DNA from: Marsupella aquatica
Lineage: Eukaryota > Marchantiophyta
DNA length: 64,000 bases
Direction of reading: 5' to 3'
NCBI GenBank assembly: GCA_973895155.1
Contig: OZ316898.1
Location: 13,826,001-13,890,000 of the forward strand
Shown: positions 1 to 12,997 of the stretch, in pieces
Numbering within the stretch: position 1 is the stretch's first letter
How the letters are laid out: each line of letters begins with the position of its first letter
Notes under the pieces: generated by a model
Seen by the model: only the letters and a program-made list of their open reading frames with translations
Told to the model about the DNA's origin: nothing
Database searches by the model: none
Position numbers and translations under genes: made by a program

Positions 1-1009
1 TTCGATGCTCCACATCGCTGCTTACCAATTACTTGGAAAAGTCAGGAGACGATAGAATCAACATGCATACGTGTCCTTAGGGATGTGTTTGCCCAACGTC
101 CTTAGCAAATGATGGTAATGTGGAAAAGAACAAAACTATCCGAAGGGTGATTGATGCGACGACCATTGCTGGTTCCCCACGTAATTTGTGCAGGCCAACG
201 ACAAGCAGTACAGCTTCAGCCATGGTAGCTATCTCTAACTACAGTAGTAGCTAGAATCTGGTCAATTTGTTATCGGAAGTAAAGTGTACAAACCACCACC
301 GGTTCCGGGTATGCACGGTGCATCCCTTCATACATAAAAAAACAATTTCATGCTGGTAATTAATCGTCAGCCAAGCAACTCTGATGATGAGACAGAGACC
401 ATAGTAAAGGAAACTAAAAAAATATCTTACTATTAAATCGCGAACAGAAAGCTACTACAGTGAGTGAAGACTGTAGACCGAGACTCTAGGGCCCCACCAA
501 AATTTGCAGATGGAAAGAGCGATGAGTCATCACTCCTATCAAAGCAGGGGCATTCAGACTCGTATTGTAAACTGTGTGACCCGCTGTATAGTTACTTGCC
601 TACTAGAGCGACTCCGTCTGCGATGTTACCTTTGAAAGAGTGGGCGAGAGGCCGGATGCAGTGGCTGACCATCAAGAAGCTGATGCCAGGCACAAAAGGT
701 CCGAAATGGAACGATGCATACTTAACTCAGATCAAGCCTGCATCAAATGCAGGTGTCCAACCCTTTACTTCCGTCAACTGTTACTACAGTTGCGGTTGTA
801 ATCCATCAACTATCACAAGTACAAAATCCCTCATAGGAGTTCGATGAATGCTTTGTGACATCATGTATGTTTTGGAAATTCTTATCTGCATGTTGCCAAC
901 CTGACTATTAGGTGAACCAGCTGGGCCAATGAAACCAATGATCACAGCACAATAATTACAGCAAAAGGTAACGAAGAGAGAATTGCTGTAGCGTCAGAAT
1001 GACGGCAAG

Positions 1010-1115
1010 CGACAGTTGTAGTAAGGCAACATGTAAAGGAGGTTTGGTCGACAACAATTCATTTGAGAACAAAGATTTGCTTCCACAACCACAATATGAC
1101 CATAGTGACATCTCA
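1010..1115. repeat. diverged direct repeat, copy 1
   Basis: About 105 bp resembling 1930-2035. Shared blocks include GACAGTTRTAGTAAGGCAAC, GGACAACAAT-like and CTTCCACRACCAC. The copies lie ~920 bp apart in the same orientation and carry many substitutions, so this is an old segmental duplication or two copies of a repeat. No coding function is visible. Confidence 0.6.
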
Positions 1116-1929
1116 GCCGACATAGTCACAGGACACGAATACATGCACGGGATTTAAGATTTAATTTGAGCCCAAGCAAAAAAGGTGAAACTCCCCCAGC
1201 CCGCGCCTGCACACCACCCCCGCTCCCCCCCCCCCCCGCTCCAACCCATGAATATGAGGACCACATCGGTCCAAATCCGGGACGAGGACATAACAGTCTC
1301 TAGAACTGAGAAGAAACGACAACCAAGATAAAAAATCTTTCTGCAAAATGCAACACTGCCAAAAATGCAACGAATTTACCGCTAGTATCTGGCAACTCTT
1401 CCAGCTGCACTCTGCCCGCAAGCTCACAAGCACCAAATTAACAGATTTCAGGACAGCGTTCAGAGGTGGCTCGATACTCGGGTCACAGGAACCACTTATT
1501 AAACTTTCAATTAATTGATCGAGGGATATATATTGATATGTTAATTTGTGACTGCATCTCATCATAGGTTTGGACTATGATGAGACGAGCCCAATGCCTG
1601 TGTGTGTGGGTTGCAAAGAAAACGAGACGGTAAAGCAAAGAAGCACATGTTGCAAAGAAAATGACAAGGGGAAGCAATGAAGGGCAGCTGAGCGAAGTGA
1701 GTATTGTAGGGTGGAGGCACGTAAATAGTTGAGCTACTGATCTTATGTGTCATCTATGCAAGGGTATCTTCCAAGCAAGGAAATCACTGGGGCACAGATC
1801 CAAATGTAGTGAGGCAAGGTGAACTTTTGAGTTCAACGCTCATGCATTGCAAAGCTATCATATGAGAAGAGAAGTTTAGGGTTTAGGGAAGAGAAGTGCG
1901 GTACGTAGCTTCAAAATGATGCCATGCCA

Positions 1930-2035
1930 GGTGACAGTTATAGTAAGGCAACATGAAAAGCAGCTTTGGTGGACAACAATCCGATTAAAATAAAGATTCA
2001 CTTCCACGACCACGATACCACCATAGAGAACTAGA
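1930..2035. repeat. diverged direct repeat, copy 2
   Basis: Partner of 1010-1115 in direct orientation, with the same order of conserved blocks and scattered substitutions. It lies just left of the younger 48-bp tandem duplication. Confidence 0.6.
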
Positions 2036-2062
2036 TACTGCAGAAATGCAACTTTGCTGCTG

Positions 2063-2158
2063 GGGTCCACGGCCTCCCACAACTTTTCTCTTCTCAAAAG
2101 CTGCATCAACGGGTCCACGGCCTCCCACAACTTTTCTCTTCTCAAAAGCTGCATCAAC
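2063..2158. repeat. 48-bp perfect tandem duplication
   Basis: Two adjacent copies of a 48-bp unit starting GGGTCCACGGCCTCCCACAA, the first at 2063-2110 and the second at 2111-2158. They are identical by eye, which indicates a recent slippage or unequal-exchange event. No gene is associated. Confidence 0.9.
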
Positions 2159-2319
2159 TTGTAAGACCAGAGAAAAATAGTTAGAAGAACCAGATAATTT
2201 CATACCCTCGCCCTGGAACCTCTTTGATGGTCGCCATCGCTAGCTGCACTTCCTATGTATTCCTAGGGAGTCAGTACTTAGCTTGATACCATAAAAATGA
2301 TGACCCGATGACTGTTAAT

Positions 2320-2519
2320 GGTAGTCACGTGTTCTACACTAAAGAAACATGCACATGCTACTGTTCTGAGAGACTTAACAAAGAACTCTACCAAAACTTA
2401 CAACACGATCTCAATCATATGGTAGTCACTTGTTCTACACTAAAGAAACATGCACATGCTACTGTTCTGAGGGACTTAACAAAGGACTACCAAAACTTAC
2501 AACACGATCTCAATCATAT
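2320..2519. repeat. ~100-bp tandem duplication
   Basis: Two head-to-tail copies (2320-2420 and 2421-2519) of a unit starting GGTAGTCAC and ending in CGATCTCAATCATAT. They differ by a few substitutions and a short indel. An open frame runs through both copies but looks incidental. Confidence 0.9.
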
Positions 2520-4846
2520 TGCAGCACAAGATTTCAACCAGAACGCTCTATACCATGTTGGAATTGCCACAATATGGATGACTGAGACATCAAAATGAAC
2601 TGCATGGACCGGTTCTTATACATAATTCCCACAGCCTCACCGCCGGGAGCTAATGCACTAACAATTGTGTCATACAAGGGCGGCTAATTCTGGCAACCTA
2701 GCAAGATCCGAGAAGTAGATCTGACAGGTGATTTCCAACAACAGCAATGTTCCAGACGGTGTTGGAAGCATTCCTTTCCAACTCAATTTTCATTTCCTGA
2801 GATATTCTTTCCAAAATCATTTCTCTGTTTTGCATCCAGATTTGTTACCATGTAGGAGCATCGTCGTGCAGGGAGAGCGCTGACTGACCTAAGTTTCGAT
2901 CAGGCTACCCTTAGATAGCTCAATCAAGTGACCTCCGTGTCCTGATGCAGCTTAGGGTTACAATTTTATTCCCTTAACGGAAGTCAGAACCAACCTTGCA
3001 ACTAGCAACGCTGTCGTGACTAAAAAATCCTGAGTCTCTTTGCTTTGGAAAATATGAACTGACTTCTTCTTCAAGAAAAATATATAGACTAAGACAATGT
3101 CAGCGCGCTCTTCACTTGCATCTGAAATGCTTTCAGAGCCGGATGGAGTTCACCGTTGCCGCCACCACCCAGCAGATTGAGCTCGCGGTAACTTGACAGC
3201 GTCCGCTTGCCTCTGCGTTTCCTGAGCTCGAGAAAGTTAAGTAGCCCGAATTATCTAGTTCTCATTAAATCATCAGACATTGGAACAAGCTCTAGGGCAA
3301 CGAATCAGCTGAGTAGAAAATCTTGCCCGCCTGCCAACATGTCTCGGGGTATCTGCAATTGCTGCAATTTTGAGGTGGCCTTGTATGATCTGAAGGTGGA
3401 AACAGGCCATTTGTACACAGTACTAACTGACCATTCTTTCTCATAACGTTAAATTTATTTCAACTAAGTTCTCCTTTTTTCGGTCTCAAATGTTCTCGGC
3501 TGGAATTTGATACTAGTTCCGAGAAGTTCAAACATAGAACACTCCAGTACATTAAACTGGACTATTAATTTTTCTGGTGAAGACTCTGCCACCTCTAGAA
3601 AGGTTGAAGACCTTCCTGTCGAGTAACTTGTTTCGCGGGTGGGGACGACTACACATTTGTCCTATGATTTAATGTGAGGTCAGCTCTATGGGTTCATAGA
3701 CTTGGTTGTTCTGTTGTCTGCACCTGTATTTGAGGATATTGAGAACTAACACATTTGGAATGACTTTACTCATTGCTTTGCATTGATTCCTTAGCCTGTT
3801 TTGGCAAGGATGGACAGAATTCAGACATGATTGGCTAGTGCCTGGGGTTTAGGGGATAAGGACTTTGGGGGGTCCGGTCATTTCTATGAAGTAGTCTTAA
3901 GGTACTGAGGTAAAGATATCCAATTTTTTGTGCACTGTAATCCAAATACAAAAGGACCTAATTATCCACTAAGGATTTTTGAACTGCCATTTTTTAAAGG
4001 TTTATCAAGTGATATATTGTATTCAAATATCAGGATTTCAAATTATGCCTAGCAGCTACCACTATGGTAATTTTAACCAAAGCGGTGCCGGTATGGGGTG
4101 TTCTGATAAGACTCCCCGAGTACAGCTAGCCAATACTTGGGAATAGAGTACAATCCCCAAATAACCGGCAGGCCAGGGCTGCAAACAGGCAAAATGGTTA
4201 GTCTCATTTTCTACACTTCATTTTGAGTACGTCGATCTCAACGACAAGCTGACTTGCCACTAAGTCCGATGCTCCCCATCACACTGCGAGTCAATACGTG
4301 GACACAGAGTGTGTTGGCTCCCAAAACATGCGGATATGACTACAATCTCCTTATATTTTAGCTCGTAGGTTCGTTCTGCAGCCTCATTGCCAACCAATTC
4401 CGATTCCTTCAAGTCATAAGCACCGCAGATTCAGCAAACCCTACTTGACTGGAATTCTGGACAGAAAGGTCCTGTTTGAGACGGGTTTGAGACCAGAAGT
4501 TTGCTACGGTACATTTTTCTCCTGTCATCTGGCAATGCTGAATCATATACAGGAGAAATCAAAGCATGGAGCCTGTGCAGCATGATCGCAGTTCACAAAG
4601 TTCGAGACATTTCTATGTGACTAACAACGAATTTATTAGTTCCTTATTTTTAGATGCTGTAAAGATACTTACCCGGCGAGATCTTCTTCAGGCGATACCG
4701 TCGTGTCCTGCGATGATGTCTAAGGTCTACATCAATGCTCACGGCCGCAACGTAGATTCGCAAATTTTGCCTGTAGATCGAGCGTGTTCAATCTATTGCA
4801 GGGAGGACCACAATTTGTCTGAGGTTACTGTAGGCTCGCAGGACTC

Positions 4847-4953
4847 CGCCCATGCTCAGAACGGTGCTCTAACTGGTATATCAGAAACCTCTCGACGGAT
4901 TTCGCCCATGTTCAGAACGGTGCTCTAACTGGTATATATGAAACCTCTCGACG
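4847..4953. repeat. 56-bp tandem duplication
   Basis: Two copies of a unit starting CGCCCATG(C/T)TCAGAACGG and containing GCTCTAACTGGTATAT, at 4847-4902 and 4903-4953. There are only a few differences. No coding potential is evident. Confidence 0.85.
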
Positions 4954-7475
4954 TTTGTGGCTACTGCGTTTTGCCTTTCGTCACATCGGCTTCGCAAACC
5001 AACGAAGTGGAGACCTGAACGCAAGTCAACAAATGCTACTTGACTACTGTGACGTTCCCAAATGTGGCCTCTGCTATGGGACCACGGATTCCACGTATGG
5101 AACGCTGAGTTTGCAATTGTACCTTGCTCAACTTGGTACATACTTGAAATCTCGAAGAGTTCAAGCATCTTCGGCCATTGGGCCCCCAGGCCCCAGCCTC
5201 TGTAGAATACTTTGCGGGGTATGAGCAACACAGACCAGTCTTTGTTTTCTGCACAGGATTGGAGTAAGGTGAGTGAAGCAATTGAGTACAAAGCGCTCCA
5301 CGGCATATCATGAATTAATTACGTCTCCCTGTCGCCGGTCTACTATGGTCCTTTGAAACTACATTGCTGGCTCCTCTTCCAAGAGAGACGAGAAAGGATC
5401 ACGATCTCACCACCGAATCGTGTACAATGGTTTGCTTTTTCAGACCTACAGTAGTTCCGTGAACTCGACTACTGTTGCTGCCTGGTCGAAGAATCAACTA
5501 ATCGAAAACTCACTCAGTCACTCTCGTAATTGATTAAGTATAGCACCTCTCAACTCGCTTTTAAATTAGTGTGTCACTAAAATTCTTCGAAACGAGAGCA
5601 GGTTCCTCAATTTTTCGATTCTCTTGTTGGCGAATATTCAGCTGCAGCTTGGCTACTCTATTTGATATAATAATGTCACAAATTAGGTTGATCACGGCCT
5701 AGATCGGGACGTTGACAATGTGTCAAATTTGTTGATCACAATGGTAGGACGGAGTTATCATTTTGGTCACTTGATGTCAATTGTGAAAGTTTTTTTATTT
5801 GTTGATGAAAGCAAAGGTAGGGGAGTGAGGATGTGATACGGATGACAACAGCCACGGCACGCAAAAACGAAGCACGGTCACTTGATGAGAGAGACATTTG
5901 TTCACTTTCTCTTTTGTTTTGTTTGTATAAAATTTGGAGATTCTCAGTTTTCAAAATATTATTTATTTATTATTATTTTCATGGTGGGCAAGCGCACACA
6001 GGTGTAGGCTTTGTGTGGGGGGGGGGAGTACGGCCATATGGGTGGATCTCACTTGCAATTTATTTTTTAATAGCTTAAGATGTCCTCCTGCCCTTTTCCT
6101 TTCCTTATTGTAAGCCTGCACTAATACACTGACAACTAAGATAACATGCACAAGCATGTGTGATCTCGTGTATAATATACACACAAGTAATCAACATAAA
6201 AGATATGTTATACCAAATCAGGTACCCAAAGGTTATATCCATGTTAACACACAATCAACAAATATTTATAATTGAACTCTAAACCTTTTGACCATATTGA
6301 GTCTCCACAGACTAATTAAACTTGTCTTATACCTTACTTAGATGGCTATGTAACAATAAATTCCACTCAAGATTGGACTTACGAGTTAAGTCCTGCTAGT
6401 GAATATTGTTCACAGTGACACATCTAACCTTAATCAAGTCCTGGTCAGACTAACCACAACTACATAGTGAGTTCTATAGACCCAGGCAAGTATAAAATAA
6501 TGCCTAACACAATTTCTCTTTTTTAAATTGGCAAGTTTGTTTAGTATAGTGTTTGATGGTAACTTCCAAGTAATGTATGAAATGTCTTATAATTAAGCAA
6601 ATTGTGACACGGCATTGTGTCAACAAAAGAAGGCTTTAGTTTGAGTTTTGAGTTTGTGGTTATAATTGGCCAGGGTAGAGGGCATATATTGCTACTCTTA
6701 AAGGCCTATTTAAGAGATTTTTATTTTGACTATGATCCCTTTTCTTTAGAGAAGTTGTGCCTGCAGTCCCATCCTGATTGTGAATATAATTCCCTGAGTG
6801 CCAAATCTGGGCTGACTCTGCATTTTTCTCCAAAAAGCACCAAAGAAAAAGAAAATTAAACCACAAAGGGCATTAAGTGCACAGGAGCGGTGGGGGAAGG
6901 GGAGTTAAAGGGAACATATGCTCCCAAACTTCAGGGGTTGGGCCATTTTCCCGCCATATGTATAGCTAACACAAGCTAGAGCTGGGATCTAGATTTCTAG
7001 ATTGAAGCCTATATATTTATGACCCTAACTCCCCCTAATAAAGACAACACCAATAAAGACAAAACCAAAAAATGAAGTGTCCAAAATAAGGGATGGGGCA
7101 AAGATGAAAGGAAATAACATAAATTCAATCTCTTGCAAAGCTTCTTTTTGTCTTATCTCTATGTAGGTTTGGAAGGGGTAATCAGTCTAGTGATTTGAAA
7201 GCTTGGTGTGTGCAGTTTTGAACACCTTACCAAACCAATGATCTTTGCAAGCACAACATCCATAAAGTTTTGGAACATGAAATCCTCACCCATTTCAAAA
7301 AAGTATTGTGTGGCTGTGCAGTTTTGAGCACTTTACGAAACCCGATGATCGTCACATTAAACATCCATGAAAGTTTTAGAACATAGTCAATTATTCTACT
7401 GTATTTCTAAAGAATTAAGTTTCTTGGCGGTTTTAAGTCTATGTTAAGCTCAATGATTTGTTTGTTTCAAAATAA

Positions 7476-7481
<6 letters not shown>

Positions 7482-7525
<44 letters not shown>
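7482..7525. repeat. (GA)n microsatellite
   Basis: An uninterrupted GA dinucleotide run of about 44 bp in noncoding DNA. Confidence 0.97.
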
Positions 7526-7526
<1 letters not shown>

Positions 7527-10500
7527 ATCGATGCAAGGAAAAGGTGTTACACCTACAGTCCATAGCAATGTGCCATTAAAACGTGAAGGGACATCTTTGC
7601 AGGGGAATTAAATAAATGTTAAATCCATAACATCCTCCAAATCACTAAAACGACACTATCTTGCCTGCCTGTCAAAATCTATGGTTCGTCTGTCGTCCTG
7701 CTAAATCAACCTCGGGGTATTATAGTGTTTTCTATTCTATTCTATCCCTCGACATGATGCAAGTGGGGAAGCAACCCAGTCATCTTCAAAAGTAGAGCCA
7801 GGCTCTAGATTGACGACAAATGCACTGTCTATATTAAAGACTAATCACATTGTTCATCCTCACAATTTAAAAAGTAGACATTGAAGATCAAGAAAGTTTC
7901 CCTAAAAAATCACTAGAGAAAACAGGTGAGCGAAATTGGTCTAGGTATCCTTGTGGGTGGGGGGGAGTTGGTGAGATCCCATTCATTTTTGCTAAAGCTC
8001 TTACAGAAAGAAAAAGAGGAGACGATAAGATATTGCCACCATTCGGTTGATTTGGGTGACTGTTCTCATTTCCTATCTGGAAGTTAGCTCTCCTTCTTGA
8101 CTGGTTGTCCTTGCTTTCCTTTTGGAAAGTTTTGCTCTTACAACGGCAAGAGATGTGGACACTGAGCCCCCTGTGGAGTGCTATCGTGGTTTCCTCTAGG
8201 AAATGCTATTTTATAAAATCAGTAGGTTTTCAAAGGCAAAAGATGAGAGGATAGGAACCAACTAACCGGATGTGTCCAGGCTTGCACTTTTGTGATGATT
8301 TTAGAATCTAGGTTTAGGTGCACATGCCATATCATACTATGAAAGACAAACGGACACAATCCAGATTAAACTCTTAACCTGGTTTAGTGCAGCGTATCAT
8401 CTTCTTCCCTTAAATTCTTTTACACTGCATATGTGCTTTCTAAGATTATTTTCTAAAGCGCACACACTCAGGACCAAAGTCTTTTTGCTAAACGACAACT
8501 TTACAAGTGCTTACCCTTGGTATGCTTTTATTGGTAACCACACAACTAAACTTGCATTTATCAATGGCTGCATACATGCCCATTTTAGTAGAGTACAGAA
8601 TGCACTTAAGGAGTTTTGGCACAGAATTAAGGCAGGTGTACTAGGTGCAAGGCTCGCACCTAGCTGACTACAACTCACTGATGGAACTCACTGATGGAGG
8701 AGCCCATTGCACATGTGAGCACTGCTGCAAACTGCAGCTCATGGTACTGTAGCTCATGAATCATCAAGGTCTGTTTTCAAGATTCTTGGTGTGATCAGGA
8801 CATGTTGTGGTATTTAAAATGTGCATGGGGAGTTTTGGAGTTCTATTGTTGATCATTCACTTTGTGGTGCTCAATCTGCCATCATCCACACAACTTGCTA
8901 TCAAATCCCTGGGAACCCCGGATGATTACACATTTAACAAAGAAATCTAGATAAAGCACACTTATCCATTAGAGGACCTGTTAGGGGGTGTGCACTTATC
9001 AAGGCATGCAACACCTGGTTTAGTGCATGCCAGGTCCATCTTCCTGAGAGCGTGCACTTAGAGAGAGTTAACTGGAAAATATTTCTCCATATGGAAAGTC
9101 ATTTCCTATAAAGAACTGGTTGTACTTGTAACTCTGAAACAATCATTTCTTATGTTTGTTAAGAAAATCACGGCTAAAAAAAATTAAGAAATAAGAAATA
9201 AAATCAATGGATATTCTTGACTTGACAAAGATTGAGCCAATGTATGTAACATCAATGTTATTAATGTCATCCAAGATGGTTTGCAGCAAAACTCATGCAG
9301 AAGCAAACCTATTGCCACACAAGACTTGAAACTAAAGCAAAACTACCTGTCATGCATTAGCACCGTTGAGCAACCCGTTTTGGCAGCCAAGCCATTGTCA
9401 AGGCCAACTGCTGGGCCCAAAGTTACCCACCCAAGCAATACTGTCACTAGAGTGGCATTTTGTTTTTAATGTGGTCTAGCTCTTGATTGAAGTGTGTTAG
9501 GCAGTGGCAAGTCGTGGCAGTCAGCCTAACCGCCCTTTGCTCACTCCAGCTGTGGCCGGGGCTGTGGCAAATTGTAAGGAGATTTTTGCAGGTGAAAGCA
9601 CCAGTCTTTGGGATGCTGTCCTTCATTGGGGTTTGAAAAAAGGTCAAAGACGAGTGTAGCTTACACAATACAATGTTTTTGTTAGTGCCAAATGTTTCCA
9701 AAACATATGTGCTTGCTACTAACACAAACTCTGCCACTAATCTTCCTTGTTTATGACCCTTATGGCTAGATCTGATGGTCATCAATCTAATCATAATGTC
9801 AGTAGTTTAAATGTATCAGAGATGACTTTCAATAGCATTACCTGTATATAATTTATAAAAGGTTTTTTCTTTTTCTTTTTCTAGGGTGGTTACCTAATTG
9901 TCTAAATTAATTATTGTCTGACCATTAGATCTGCCTAGATTTAAGTATAACTGCCAGGTTAGGCACATTTAAGGATAACTGCCAGGTTCTGGCCAGTGAG
10001 GTCTGTGAGTCTGTGACTACTTGGGAAACTGGCCAACAAAAGGACAAAAACAAACGAATCTTTTCGAAATTGTCTAAGATTTTTCAGTGAGGTGGGAATT
10101 TTGGCAAACTTTGGCCACTAAAAACCCTGGATCATACTTACTTTCCATCTTATATTGCCCAACACTAAAAAAATACCCTGCCCCACAGGCCTACCGGTAG
10201 TCGGGTCTGGTTGTATTTGGTCCTTCCTCGTCTGAGAATCTGAGACCTTGACCGAGTAGAGTACCACATGGATTGGTGCCAGATTGGCGCTGGTATGGTG
10301 GTATCATTATGGCCTGATTGATGAAAATCTCTCGTCATCATGAAGTAAGCCTGACGCGAAGAAACTCTGTTTGTCATGGTGATTTCTATTAATTTCTGGC
10401 CGGCCTAGTCGAACAATCTCTATCACACTACTATTCTCCATCATGAAGTGGGACTGTGGGCCTGATCGGATCGCTCGAATGCATGCCAAGCAGGCTGGAT

Positions 10501-11679
10501 AGCACGTGTGCTCTAGTGGGTCCCTGATGCCCTTCGATCACAAAGAGGATAGACTTGAAATGTGACGAAAGTTCTTTGATCATATCAAACTCCCATGGTA
10601 GCGTGATCCACAATAGTCAATAGTGCCCTGGTATTTATTTAAAATTTAAAATGAGGATGCGTGCCTCACATCCTCGGAGATCGAGCTAAACGACGACATA
10701 GTTCGGGCAACTCTCAGCACCTGTACCAAGAAATTGCTCTATAACACTGTCCGTGCTGAAATCATCATGAGCTCGATCAGAAACATTTCAAGTACAAGTG
10801 GAGCAACAGTCCGAACTCCAAACGCCCTCCCTGTAGCTTCTGGTAGTAATCCAGGTCAGGTCACAAATGGATGATGGCACTGGTTGTGGAAGATTACAGA
10901 TCTCGGTAAACGAGTTGATTTTGTCCCAAAAAAGAAATGGAAACTGAAAGTTTTATAAACTTTCTACAGCAGTACAGCTCGAGATGATAAGCCAGCTGCA
11001 GCCCGGCCCAGGAGGCTCTGAGCAAAGGTTATGGGCCGGCCTTCTTCTAGCTTTCATTGTCCTCCTCCCATCACCATTAGTGCCCCGCATTTGGGCGCTA
11101 TAGACATGAAACCATCTCCTTCAGTTGTAGACAGTCCGCCACTCTAGCTGCCTGTGTACGCGCAAGTGTTGAAATCCTCATGATCGAAGGACTTTGCGCC
11201 ATAGTTTGCATTTCCTGGTGGCGCTGTGAAGTGGATTTGCTATCACATTAGTAAGCAAGGTCAACGAAAGTTGACGGCAGTACTTGATCCACGAGACTGA
11301 GTCACGGACTCATCGAAAAGTGCTAGAACATACTCGGCCATCTGCTGCTTTCTCAAAGAAAAGTACGGGCTGGGCTGGCTGGTACAACTGCCACCGGAGA
11401 AGAACCACAACTAGAGAGTTCTGGCTGAACCTAGAATAAGCGATTCAAGACAAATGCACATGTTAACGGTAAACATGTGAAACATCCATGGCTAACAACT
11501 TCTTCCGTCAGTGACGATTACAGTATAAGCGTAGTCATTTCATCGGGGGATGAGAGTGAACTTAAAGACCTCACTCTCACTATGGCCAGTGAGGCCCCTG
11601 ATCTGCATTATCATGCTCTGGAGAACAGTTTCGTACAATTTTGCTTCACTTATTTTATCTAGGATTCGCTACATGCTGC

Positions 11680-11797
11680 CTGTCAATCCAGCTGTTCCGC
11701 GATTCTAAGTCTCCCGGTGTCGCAGAGAATTACCTAGAATTGGTGACATACTGTCAATTCCAGCTGTTGCACGAATCCGAGTCGCGGGTGTCACAGC
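11680..11797. repeat. imperfect direct repeat, ~71-bp period
   Basis: The segment starting CTGTCAATCCAGCTGTT (11680) recurs at 11751 as CTGTCAATTCCAGCTGTT. Similar downstream blocks end in GGTGTC(G/A)CAG. The repeat lies in DNA upstream of the F-box gene. Confidence 0.7.
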
Positions 11798-12997
11798 ACT
11801 TGCCCGACCACATGTCATACGTAATGATATTGAACTCGTCCAGCGGTCGAATTCCTGATTTTCGACGTGGGTGCACATGGACACAACTCGCGAAGCGGCC
11901 TGATTCTTCTCCATGATGTACAAAGTTTTCAACAAATTCAGTCGACATTAGCTTCGCAACTCAGGATCGCGGTGATCATGTGGTCCAATATTCCCTCCTA
12001 TGCTGGTGCTCATTTGATGTGTTCACGGCCGCTCTATTGTGCATCTGATCTTTGCTCGGACTTCAAGACGTTGGAGATCTACTCCGTTCCTTGCGCTGCT
12101 TGTCAAATACCTCGCGGTTTGTTAAAAAATTGCAAGATGAGGTCATCTGCCATGCTACAGGAGCTTCGGTCTGGTGGCGAGATTGCTCATGAATAATATC
12201 TGGCGACAAGGCGTTGAGCTGTAGCTGATTCAACATTTACATGTCAACTCACATTGCCGTGATCAATCTCTTTGATTGGAGGGAAGATCGGAAGGACACC
12301 TCTTGTCTGAGGTATTTGTTCAAATAAGTCTTAGGCCAAGCTTCAAGAATAGATTTGCCTGTCTAGTATTCGTTGAAACCAATAGGATTATTCCATAATC
12401 TTCAATCGGTTTGTGTGTGCACTAAGGCGGCCGATAGTTCTTTTCAAAGCATGACTGGCGACTGGTAGATCTTAAAGCAAGGAGTACATCCAAGATCCAG
12501 TCTTAAGAGAATCTGAAGTACTCTAAATGTATATTTATTAGACTACAGTTTCTGCATCAAGCTTTGTTGAATTGACATCTGCCTTTGTCGTCGAAGGTCG
12601 TGGCGTAAGCGTCAGTGATCGTGCTCAGGCAGTGATGCGTCAAAGCCTTAGCATCCCGTCAGGACTTAAAGTAGCCAAAGGATCCTACGCTTTGGTTCCA
12701 TTCTCTTCACCTCAGGATTTTGCAGTTGAATTAGTAATCGGCTCGTTTTATTGGTCTGCCGATCGAAGTGTACATGCTCGCCAATGGCATTTAGTACATC
12801 CGCTGTCTGACCGAAGTTTTGACATCGTCAAGATTGTTGTCTTCTGTAACGTCAGGGTAACGAACGAGAGTCGATTCTCCAGGATCAGGAATCGGCTTGC
12901 CTTAAAGATGCTACCAATCACAAAGTATTGAGCTTTCTCGCGACATCCGCATTGGAAAGAAGGACTCGATCAGCACAGGTCCAGCGTTATTCAGATT

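Larger units (their letters stand above)
1..12997. other. gene-poor intergenic region
   Basis: I see no convincing protein-coding gene here. Open frames are short, share no recognisable motifs and often begin with non-ATG codons. The stretch holds small direct duplications, a (GA)n tract, a 13-base C run at 1225-1237 and otherwise unique-looking A+T-rich DNA. The last ~1.5 kb before the F-box gene (about 11.4-13.0 kb) is the likely place for its promoter and 5' leader, but I could not place a TATA box or splice sites with confidence. Confidence 0.6.

Noticed and set aside
1874-1887. TTTAGGGTTTAGGG and a similar block at 17,756-17,771 as interstitial telomere repeats
   Set aside because: Only two units each. 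This is too short to claim telomeric origin; such words occur by chance and in plant promoters.
12572-12931. Separate protein gene upstream of the F-box gene
   Set aside because: A short frame with no motif, starting at a non-ATG codon. More likely leader or promoter DNA of the F-box gene.
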